From Bacillota bacterium (GTDB lineage: Bacteria > Bacillota > Clostridia > Christensenellales > CAG-138): a stretch of 6,455 nucleotides of DNA. The DNA lies in contig JAEWMV010000234.1 of NCBI GenBank assembly GCA_023393045.1, positions 1-6,455 of the forward strand, written 5' to 3'. The notes beneath the pieces were generated by a model that saw nothing but the letters and a program-made list of their open reading frames with translations, searched no databases and was not told the origin of the DNA. Below are positions 1 to 5,133 of this stretch, in pieces (positions within the stretch are counted from its first letter, which is position 1; each line of letters opens with the position of its first letter). Both the position numbers and the translations under genes were made by a program.

Positions 1-790
1 CCGGGGCGGTTACGGGCGCGCCGTCGAGCGTGCCGAGGGGCTGCCCCTCCCGGAACACGTCCCCTTTTGCGACGAGCGGCAGCCATAAGCCCGCCTTGGG
101 GCAGGAAGCGTCCCGCAGCGTGCCGTAGAAGGAGGGCGCGCTGCCCTGCACCTCGCCCGGCAGCATTCCTTCGGCGCGCAGCAGGTCGAGCAGCGCAATA
201 AAGCATTGTTCGGCAACGGGCAGGTTCACCGCGCCCGAACCCGCGCCGGAGGGAAGCTCTATGATGCAGGCCGCCTGATCGCGCTCCCGCACAGCCTTGA
301 TGAAGAGCTGGCCTCCCGTGCCGTCCGAATGGACGCATACGGGCAGCGTGAGGGAGGACACCAGCGCCAGAGCCTTCTCGGATTCGCTGTAAACGGAGAG
401 GATGTAGGGCAGGCTGTGCTGGCCGCAGCAGTGGATGTCGACGAGCATGTCCGCGCCCGCGGTTTCCCGCCAGACGGCGGCGGCAAGTTTGTGGGAAATG
501 CTCTTTTCGTCATTTCCCGGGAAAATACGGTTTAAATCCTCCCCGTCGAAGGGGCAGCGGCGCTGCATGCAGCGCATGGCTGCGGCGTTGACGGTGGGGA
601 TGACGTCCACCGTGCCGCGAAGCGGGGGATGTTCCTCAAGATATTCGATGAGCTTTCGCGCGACGTAGATGCCCGTCACCTCGTTGCCGTGCACGCCCGC
701 CGTGAAGAAAATTCGGGGCGCGCCGCTGCCGAAGGAGTGCACCTCAAATTCAACCGAAACGCCGTTTTCCCTGACCGTGACCGTTCTCAT
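1..790 (-). CDS. Succinylglutamate desuccinylase/aspartoacylase (M14) family zinc hydrolase, 3' end cut off
   Basis: Probable cytoplasmic metallo-hydrolase that cleaves an amide bond in an N-acylated amino acid or similar small substrate. The visible 263 residues run without a stop to the window edge. An HGNE motif (H34, E37) and DIHCCG (H120) supply the expected zinc ligands. DLNR (85-88) matches the family's substrate-binding Asn-Arg pair. The Glu of IIELPSG (E178) fits the catalytic general base. Residues about 232-263 (GLWLPLVAKGD, then GQPLGTLDG) resemble the C-terminal beta-sandwich of the AstE/AspA group, so perhaps 30-60 residues are missing. There is no signal peptide or membrane segment. 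The start at 790 follows a GGGAGG site nine bases upstream. The gene is divergent from the small membrane-protein gene. Substrate cannot be assigned: family members act on succinylglutamate, N-acetylaspartate or other acyl compounds. Cysteines at 121-122, beside the zinc-binding His, are unusual. Confidence 0.88.
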   Translation of the reverse strand, partial: MRTVTVRENGVSVEFEVHSFGSGAPRIFFTAGVHGNEVTGIYVARKLIEYLEEHPPLRGTVDVIPTVNAAAMRCMQRRCPFDGEDLNRIFPGNDEKSISHKLAAAVWRETAGADMLVDIHCCGQHSLPYILSVYSESEKALALVSSLTLPVCVHSDGTGGQLFIKAVRERDQAACIIELPSGAGSGAVNLPVAEQCFIALLDLLRAEGMLPGEVQGSAPSFYGTLRDASCPKAGLWLPLVAKGDVFREGQPLGTLDGAPVTAP

Positions 791-799
791 AGAAAATGT

Positions 800-805
800 C
801 CTCCC
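800..805 (-). promoter_or_regulatory. Ribosome binding site of the M14 hydrolase
   Basis: Read on the minus strand this is GGGAGG, nine bases before the ATG at 790. It fixes the start of the hydrolase. I see no convincing minus-strand promoter in 806-900, although the region is the only space available for one. Confidence 0.75.
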
Positions 806-806
806 G

Positions 807-835
807 TTGTGAAGTATTGTTTTGCATGGTATAAT
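807..835 (+). promoter_or_regulatory. Extended -10 sigma-A promoter for the small membrane protein
   Basis: A perfect TATAAT at 830-835 is preceded by the extended -10 dinucleotide TG at 827-828. A partial -35 box, TTGTGA, lies at 807-812 with the ideal 17-base spacing. Transcription would start near 842 and leave a leader of about 60 bases before the ATG at 901. The -35 box lies next to the divergent hydrolase's ribosome binding site, so this promoter sits within that gene's own leader region. Confidence 0.75.
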
Positions 836-856
836 ACAGGGGTTACTAAGGCAGTG

Positions 857-878
857 CCGCCCGCCTCTTTGCGGGCGG
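857..878 (+). other. GC-rich hairpin in the leader of the small membrane-protein gene
   Basis: CCGCCCGC at 857-864 pairs perfectly with GCGGGCGG at 871-878 around the six-base loop CTCTTT. It lies inside the predicted 5' leader, about 15 bases after the likely transcription start. No T-run follows on either strand, so it is not a standard intrinsic terminator. It could stabilise the mRNA, protect its 5' end or be a small regulatory structure. The helix is directly visible; any role is inference. Confidence 0.55.
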
Positions 879-900
879 GGTATGCGCAAAAGGATACCGG

Positions 901-1317
901 ATGGCTCTCTACACGCTCAAAAAAATCGCCTATCATATTGCGCTCTGCGCCATCGTGTGGTTTTTGATCGACCAGTTCTCGCGCGAGGGCCGCCTGTACG
1001 CAGGCTGGGCCGCGGGGGCACTGGGCGCGATGTACCTTCTCGCGGCGTGGTTTTCCTATCTGAAAAGCAAGGGCACGGATTTTTTGAAGCTCATCCGCCG
1101 CAAGCATCCGCCCGACGTGCCGTGTTACCTGCGCGGCCCGGATAAGGAAACCAAGGCCAAGCTGAATCTCAACGGTCTTCGCCACGCGTTTGACGACGAC
1201 CTCGCCGAATCCGCAGACGAGCGCGCGAACGTGCTTGCGCTCCAAATGCGCCAGCGCCTCAATGCCCTCGCGTGGGCGGTCGTGGGCGCGGCGCTGCTTT
1301 GCGTGTCGTTCTTCTAA
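901..1317 (+). CDS. Small membrane protein of unknown function, 138 residues
   Basis: I do not recognise a family. The protein has two hydrophobic helices near the N-terminus (about residues 9-24 and 34-53), a charged middle region (about 55-117) and a C-terminal helix (about 121-138) that runs to the last residue. Lysines at 7-8 and the basic stretch KSKGTDFLKLIRRKH after helix 2 suggest that the N-terminus and middle region are cytoplasmic, with the C-terminus outside. The middle region holds an acidic stretch (FDDDLAESADE, 97-107) followed by a likely amphipathic helix. The start at ATG 901 follows AAAGGA with six bases of spacing, and a good promoter lies upstream. These signals and the clean membrane topology favour this frame over the opposite-strand frame covering the same bases. 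It stands alone between the divergent hydrolase and the fluoride unit, so context gives no function. Confidence 0.75.
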   Translation: MALYTLKKIAYHIALCAIVWFLIDQFSREGRLYAGWAAGALGAMYLLAAWFSYLKSKGTDFLKLIRRKHPPDVPCYLRGPDKETKAKLNLNGLRHAFDDDLAESADERANVLALQMRQRLNALAWAVVGAALLCVSFF

Positions 1318-1348
1318 AGAGCGCCAAAACCGCATCCATTCGCACAGG

Positions 1349-1377
1349 TTGACAAACCGGGCCTATTTGCCTATAAT
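1349..1377 (+). promoter_or_regulatory. Perfect-consensus sigma-A promoter of crcB
   Basis: TTGACA at 1349-1354 and TATAAT at 1372-1377 are separated by exactly 17 bases, which is the full housekeeping consensus. Transcription should begin about 1384-1385, the first base of the fluoride aptamer's pseudoknot strand. A promoter this strong fits control after initiation, by premature termination at the riboswitch. Confidence 0.93.
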
Positions 1378-1384
1378 GCGTCAT

Positions 1385-1440
1385 GGGAATGGAGTTCTCC
1401 CACGGGAAACCGGAACCGCCGGACGGCTGATGACTTCTGC
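1385..1440 (+). ncRNA. Fluoride riboswitch aptamer (crcB motif)
   Basis: The segment matches the known crcB RNA motif in conserved bases and fold. A stem pairs GGAGTT (1391-1396) with GACTTC (1432-1437), including two G-U pairs. A pseudoknot pairs GGGA (1385-1388) with TCCC (1398-1401). A short stem pairs GCC (1418-1420) with GGC (1425-1427) and is followed by the hallmark TGATG (1428-1432) and then CTTCTGC. The motif binds fluoride through a magnesium cluster and turns on fluoride-resistance genes. Its position directly before a crcB gene is the classic context. The assignment rests on pattern recognition of the consensus; a covariance-model search was not run. Confidence 0.95.
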
Positions 1441-1475
1441 AAACTGCGGAAAGCGTCTGCCGCCATTTTTGTTTT
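1421..1475 (+). terminator. Rho-independent terminator forming the riboswitch expression platform
   Basis: A long hairpin can form from 1421 to 1464. The lower arm pairs GG and CGGC (1421-1427, A1423 bulged) with GCCGCC (1459-1464). It continues through GATG (1429-1432) with CGTC (1454-1457), and U1428 faces U1458. The upper arm pairs CTTCTGC (1434-1440) with GCGGAA and G1453 (1446-1453), with A1433 and A1452 bulged, closing on the loop AAACT. The T-run TTTTTGTTTT follows at 1466-1475. The left arm uses the 3' half of the aptamer, including the strand that closes its stem, so the two folds exclude each other. Fluoride binding would favour the aptamer and allow read-through into crcB. Confidence 0.85.
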
Positions 1476-1480
1476 GGAGG
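1476..1480 (+). promoter_or_regulatory. Ribosome binding site of crcB
   Basis: GGAGG lies eight bases before the ATG at 1489 and directly after the terminator T-run. It decides the start: an in-frame TTG at 1474 lies before the site and would place it inside the coding region, so ATG 1489 is preferred. Confidence 0.85.
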
Positions 1481-1488
1481 AAACCGCC

Positions 1489-1860
1489 ATGACACAATGC
1501 CTGCTCGTCGGCCTCGGAGGATTTATCGGAACACTCTGCCGCTACCTCGTCGGCCTCATCCCGCTCAAAACGCAAAGCGGATTCCCGACGCTCACTTTTC
1601 TCATCAACATAGCGGGCGCGTTTGCCGTGGGCCTCATCGCGGGCCTTGCGGCGAAGAGGAGCGCCCTTTCCCCCAACGCCGTTTTGTTCCTAAGAGTAGG
1701 CATCTGCGGGGGATTCACCACGTTTTCGGCTTTTTCGCTGGAGACGGCGGCGCTTTTAAAAACCGGTTCGTATGGAATCGCCGCCGCCTACGCGCTCTTG
1801 AGCCTCATACTCGGCGTTTCGGCGGCGCTCTTTGCGCAATGGCTCGTTGCCGCCGACTGA
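1489..1860 (+). CDS. crcB: Fluoride ion exporter CrcB/Fluc
   Basis: Small four-helix membrane protein that exports toxic fluoride from the cytoplasm as a dual-topology homodimeric channel. At 123 residues the length is typical. Family marks are present in order: GLGGFIGTLCRY at 8-19, the conserved Asn in TFLINIAG (N40), and the core GICGGFTTFSAFSLE at 71-85. This core holds the break in helix 3 that binds the central sodium, and the phenylalanines (F79, F82) that line the fluoride path. Helices lie at about 4-24, 34-53, 63-88 and 97-120. Only one copy is present, which fits a homodimer rather than a paired-gene heterodimer. Expression should be switched on by fluoride through the riboswitch and terminator just upstream. 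Its stop codon is four bases from that of the convergent peptidase gene. Confidence 0.97.
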   Translation: MTQCLLVGLGGFIGTLCRYLVGLIPLKTQSGFPTLTFLINIAGAFAVGLIAGLAAKRSALSPNAVLFLRVGICGGFTTFSAFSLETAALLKTGSYGIAAAYALLSLILGVSAALFAQWLVAAD

Positions 1861-1864
1861 CGCG

Positions 1865-3049
1865 CTAGATGTTCACTTCGACGGTCGTGACGGCAAGCTC
1901 CAATTCCGTGAAGCTCGCGCACGCGCCCATATAGCCTTTGGTGTTTTCCCCAATGAAGTATTCGGGCACGACGAGGTAAGTCCTGCCTTGCGCGTCGTAG
2001 ACCGCCGCGCCCTTGAAATAGGGCTTATTTCTTTTTTCGCAGAAGTAGAGGCTTTCCTTTTTGCAGGAGAGGAGATATTTGTCTATCATCCCGTCGAAAG
2101 CGGCCTCGCCCGTGATGCCGCCGCTGACATAGTCGCGCGCGTAGTCATAGCGCTTCGCGTCCGATTCCCGCGCAAGCGCGACCTTGCCGGAGCGCACATC
2201 GTACGCGTCGCCCTTTTGCAGCGCGTGCAGCGTGATGTCCGCATAGTTGCCCGCGCTTTTTTTCATCATATTTCTGCAGTCCACGATATAGACGGCAGCG
2301 CTCCCCATCACCTCGATGGCGCCCTCGTGATAGACCAGCGCCGTGTCCTCCGACACCGCGTAGCCCACTTTGGCGTTCTCTTTGTTCAAAAGGCAGGTTT
2401 CGATGAGGCGCAATAGCCGCGGGCGCTTGTTGAAGTGCTGGTCGACCACGCCCTCGGTGAAAAAGCCGAGGCCCTGCGTGATGATAAGCGGCGCGCAGGG
2501 ATTGTCCTCTTCGCAGAGCTGGTCGTAAGTGTCGTAGGAATAGAGCGTTTCGCAGGAGAGCACGCCGCGGTTGCTGCCCTCGCCAATCATCACGCGGCTC
2601 ATGATCGCAGCGCCCGCGCTGGAGCCGCCGATGACGCCGCCGTTCGCGTAGATTTCGCGCAGGCGGGAAAGCAGCTTTGTATCCGAACCGTCCTTGCGCA
2701 GGAAGCACTGCGAGACAAAATACTGGTCGCCCCCCGTGAACCACACGCCCGTCACGCCCTCCATGAGTTCCAGCAGGCCGTCCGCGTCGCCCGTCATGGC
2801 GTTGTAGCCGCGCTCGTCGCGCACATGCTGCGCATAGAGCGGCACGAGTATTAGGTTTTCGCGCGGCACACCGAGGCGGACAAGATCTTCCGCGTAGGAA
2901 CGGAAAGTATCGTCCGGCTCGCTTCCCGACGCCGTCACGATGAAGGCGATCTTCGCCTTCGCCCCGCCCGCGCGCGCGATGAGCGCGCTAAATATCTCGT
3001 CGGCGCTCTTTATCATGCCGCCGCCCACGATGAATAAGGTTCCTGCCAT
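1865..3049 (-). CDS. Cyanophycinase-family serine peptidase (S51) with C-terminal extension
   Basis: Predicted cytoplasmic serine peptidase of the cyanophycinase/dipeptidase E fold, 394 residues. Cyanophycinases cleave the Asp-Arg polymer cyanophycin to beta-Asp-Arg; relatives act on aspartyl peptides. Visible motifs are FIVGGG (6-11), TGGDQ (105-109), the nucleophile elbow IGGSSAGA (140-147, likely nucleophile S144) and VDQHFNKRPR (202-211), whose H205 fits the catalytic His. The usual family length is about 270-300, so residues from about 295 onward, including VYDAQGRTYLVVPEYF, form an extra C-terminal region. No signal peptide is seen. ATG 3049 is chosen because GGAGG lies eight bases upstream; an in-frame ATG ten codons earlier has that site inside its reading frame. 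The gene follows the peptide-transporter genes on the same strand, which suggests that imported peptides are its substrate. No cyanophycin synthetase is visible, so cyanophycin itself is unproven as substrate. Confidence 0.9.
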   Translation of the reverse strand: MAGTLFIVGGGMIKSADEIFSALIARAGGAKAKIAFIVTASGSEPDDTFRSYAEDLVRLGVPRENLILVPLYAQHVRDERGYNAMTGDADGLLELMEGVTGVWFTGGDQYFVSQCFLRKDGSDTKLLSRLREIYANGGVIGGSSAGAAIMSRVMIGEGSNRGVLSCETLYSYDTYDQLCEEDNPCAPLIITQGLGFFTEGVVDQHFNKRPRLLRLIETCLLNKENAKVGYAVSEDTALVYHEGAIEVMGSAAVYIVDCRNMMKKSAGNYADITLHALQKGDAYDVRSGKVALARESDAKRYDYARDYVSGGITGEAAFDGMIDKYLLSCKKESLYFCEKRNKPYFKGAAVYDAQGRTYLVVPEYFIGENTKGYMGACASFTELELAVTTVEVNI

Positions 3050-3057
3050 ATGTTTTT

Positions 3058-3062
3058 CCTCC
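3058..3062 (-). promoter_or_regulatory. Ribosome binding site of the cyanophycinase-like gene
   Basis: The minus-strand GGAGG is eight bases before ATG 3049. It lies downstream of the alternative ATG at 3079, so it settles the choice between a 394- and a 404-residue product. Confidence 0.85.
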
Positions 3063-3095
3063 GGTTTCTGGTATTTCATATTCCGACAAGCGCAG

Positions 3096-3121
3096 GGGAG
3101 CCGATGCGTACAGCGGCTCCC
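3096..3121. other. Hairpin between the ATPase and peptidase genes
   Basis: GGGAGCCG (3096-3103) is a perfect inverted repeat of CGGCTCCC (3114-3121), giving an eight-pair stem with a ten-base loop. A short T-rich run, TTTTGTT, follows on the plus strand (3122-3128), so it has terminator form only for plus-strand transcripts. On the minus strand, the direction of the flanking genes, it is preceded by A-residues and followed by a GC-rich segment. In that direction it is more likely an mRNA stabiliser or weak pause than a terminator. Confidence 0.5.
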
Positions 3122-3132
3122 TTTTGTTCAGG

Positions 3133-3157
3133 CCGCAGGAGGGTTCAGCGCCTGCGG
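3133..3157. other. Hairpin over the stop codon of the ATPase gene
   Basis: CCGCAGG (3133-3139) pairs with CCTGCGG (3151-3157) around an 11-base loop that contains the TGA stop of the double ATPase (3145-3147). No U-run follows in the direction of transcription. With the neighbouring hairpin at 3096-3121 it gives two stems in tandem at the only long junction of the operon. Effect on mRNA processing or stability is inference. Confidence 0.4.
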
Positions 3158-5118
3158 TATTCCTCGACCTCCGGCTCGTTCGCCCACACGAAATGTCCGG
3201 GGCGGACCTCGGCCCAATAGGGTTTGCGGGTCTCGTAATCGTGCTGGCCCGGGTCGTAGATCACCACGCGCTTGTCGCGCTCCACATCCGGATCGGGCAC
3301 GGGCGCGGCCTGCAGCAGCGCGTTGGTGTAGGGGTGGAACGGGTGGGCAAAAAGCTCCTCGCTCTCGGCAAGCTCCATGATGCGCCCCTTGTACATGACC
3401 GCGATCCGGTCGGAAATGAAGCGCACCACGCTCAGATCATGCGCGATGAAGAGATAGGTAAAACCCTTCTCCTGCTTGAGCATGTTGAGCAAATTGATGA
3501 CCTGCGCGCGGATGCTCACGTCCAGCGCGGAAATGGGCTCGTCCGCGACGATGAGCTTGGGCTCCACCACGAGGCTTCGCGCGATGCCGATCCTCTGTCT
3601 CTGCCCGCCCGAGAACTCGTGCGGGAAGCGCGTGACGTACTCGTCCATCAATCCCACGCTGTGCATGGCCTCGGCCACCTTCCTCTGCCGGTCGGCCTCG
3701 TCCTTGTACATATGGAAGTTGTAGAGCCCCTCGGAGATGATGTAGTCCACCTTAGCGCGCTCGTTGAGGCTTGCCATGGGGTCCTGAAAAATCATCTGCA
3801 CGCTCTGGCGGAACTTCGTCAATTCCTCGCCCTTCATCTTGCGGTTGACCTTCACGCCGTCAAAGTAAATTTCCCCGGCGCTGGTGTGGCAGATCTTCAT
3901 GATGGCCTTGCCCGTTGTGGTCTTGCCGGAGCCGGATTCACCCACCAGCGAGAAGGTCTCGCCCGGATAGATGTCGAAGGTGACGTCCTTGACCGCACTG
4001 AAGGTCTTTCGCCCCAGCTTGAAGTTGACTGTCAGGTTCTTGACGGAGACAAGCGGCGCTTGCCCGGAAAAATCCCGGGGCGGCAGCGGCTTTTGCGAAA
4101 GCTTCGCCTCGTGCGCGCCCGCAAGCTCCGCCGCATATTCCTTCGCCTTGTCATAGAGGAGCCACGTTTTTGCATAATGCGTGTCCGTCACCTTGAAAAA
4201 CGGCGGCTCAAGCTCGAAGTCTATCTTCATGGCGTCCGGATTGCGCGGGGCGAAGGCGTCGCCCTTTATCTCTTTATAAAGGTTCGGCGGCGAGCCCTTG
4301 ATGGAGTGCAGGTCATGCCCGCGCACGCCCAGCTGCGGGAGGGAGAGCAACAGCGCCTTCGTGTAGGGATGGCGCGCGTCCTTGAAGATCTCGTCGGCGA
4401 GGCCGTATTCGACGATTTGCCCCGCGTACATGACCGCGACCCTGTCCGCCACGTTCGCCACGACCCCGAGGTCGTGCGTGATGTAGATGACGGACATATC
4501 GAGGTCCTTCTGCAGCTTTTTGATGAGCGCGAGTATCTGCGCCTGCACCGTCACGTCGAGCGCGGTGGTCGGCTCGTCGCAGATGAGTATCTTGGGCCTG
4601 CAGGCGATGGCTGTGGCGATGACCACGCGCTGGCGCATGCCGCCGGAGAACTCGTGCGGGTATTGCTTATAGCGCGTTTCCGGCTCGGCGATGCCCACCT
4701 GATGCAGCAGCTCGATAGCTTGCTGTTTCGCTTCTTCCTTGGGCGTGCCGAAGTGCCACGAGATGACCTCGCGTATCTGCTCGCCGATGGTCTTCACGGG
4801 GTTAAGAGAGGTCATGGGATCCTGGAACACCATGGCGATCTTCTTGCCGCGCACGGCAAGCCATTCTTTCTCGCTCTTGTACTGCGAGAAGTCCACGCCG
4901 TCCATCATCATGGTGCCGGACTCGACCCAGCCGTTTTTATCGAGCATGCCGATGAAGGATTTTGTAAACACGCTTTTGCCCGAGCCGGATTCGCCCACGA
5001 TGGCAAGCGTTTCGCCCTGATACAGGTCGATGGACGCGCCGCGTATGGCGGTGAGCGTTTTTCCGCGCAGGTTGAACTTGATGACGACGTCTTTTGCCTC
5101 AAATATCTTCTCTTTCAT
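3145..5118 (-). CDS. Fused OppD-OppF-type peptide ABC transporter ATPase
   Basis: A 657-residue protein with two complete ABC nucleotide-binding domains, equal to OppD and OppF (or DppD and DppF) joined in one chain. It should power peptide import through the two adjacent permeases at the inner face of the membrane. Domain 1 (about 5-330) has Walker A GESGSGKS at 42-49, Q-loop Q99, signature FSGGM at 157-161, Walker B ILICDEP at 177-183 and switch His 215. Domain 2 (about 355-650) has Walker A GESGSGKT at 393-400, Q-loop Q445, signature FSGGQ at 502-506, Walker B ending DEP at 526-528 and switch His 560. Both sites look catalytically complete. HPYTKALL (250-257) and HPYTNALL (595-602) are the peptide-transporter C-terminal signatures. 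The cysteines of the OppD-type tail are absent. The start at 5118 follows GAGGAGG eight bases upstream. Confidence 0.95.
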   Translation of the reverse strand: MKEKIFEAKDVVIKFNLRGKTLTAIRGASIDLYQGETLAIVGESGSGKSVFTKSFIGMLDKNGWVESGTMMMDGVDFSQYKSEKEWLAVRGKKIAMVFQDPMTSLNPVKTIGEQIREVISWHFGTPKEEAKQQAIELLHQVGIAEPETRYKQYPHEFSGGMRQRVVIATAIACRPKILICDEPTTALDVTVQAQILALIKKLQKDLDMSVIYITHDLGVVANVADRVAVMYAGQIVEYGLADEIFKDARHPYTKALLLSLPQLGVRGHDLHSIKGSPPNLYKEIKGDAFAPRNPDAMKIDFELEPPFFKVTDTHYAKTWLLYDKAKEYAAELAGAHEAKLSQKPLPPRDFSGQAPLVSVKNLTVNFKLGRKTFSAVKDVTFDIYPGETFSLVGESGSGKTTTGKAIMKICHTSAGEIYFDGVKVNRKMKGEELTKFRQSVQMIFQDPMASLNERAKVDYIISEGLYNFHMYKDEADRQRKVAEAMHSVGLMDEYVTRFPHEFSGGQRQRIGIARSLVVEPKLIVADEPISALDVSIRAQVINLLNMLKQEKGFTYLFIAHDLSVVRFISDRIAVMYKGRIMELAESEELFAHPFHPYTNALLQAAPVPDPDVERDKRVVIYDPGQHDYETRKPYWAEVRPGHFVWANEPEVEEYRRR

Positions 5119-5126
5119 CACAGCGC

Positions 5127-5133
5127 CCTCCTC
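5127..5133 (-). promoter_or_regulatory. Ribosome binding site of the double ATPase, overlapping the oppC-like stop
   Basis: Minus-strand GAGGAGG, eight bases before ATG 5118. Its first two bases belong to the TGA stop of the upstream permease (5132-5134), an arrangement that favours translational coupling. It also rules out the in-frame ATG 14 codons earlier, which lies inside the permease gene. Confidence 0.8.

Noticed and set aside
857..878. The GC-rich hairpin read as an intrinsic terminator of either neighbour.
   Set aside because: No T-run follows it on either strand, and on the plus strand it lies before the gene start rather than after a gene.
836..900. A minus-strand promoter for the M14 hydrolase around the TATTAT-like sequence opposite the plus-strand -10 box.
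   Set aside because: No -35 box lies at suitable distance. The TATTAT match comes from the partial symmetry of TATAAT on the other strand.
787..1335. A 182-codon open frame on the minus strand that covers the small membrane-protein gene and its leader.
   Set aside because: The plus-strand frame at 901-1317 has a promoter, a ribosome binding site and a coherent membrane topology. The minus-strand frame has none of these and overlaps the start region of the M14 hydrolase.
1832..2416. A 194-codon plus-strand frame starting inside crcB.
   Set aside because: It is a shadow of the cyanophycinase-like gene, with no ribosome binding site and a composition typical of an antisense frame.
3050..3144. 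A separate promoter for the cyanophycinase-like gene.
   Set aside because: On the minus strand TTGTCG is followed by no acceptable -10 box at 16-18 bases, so transcription from the upstream transporter genes is the simpler reading.
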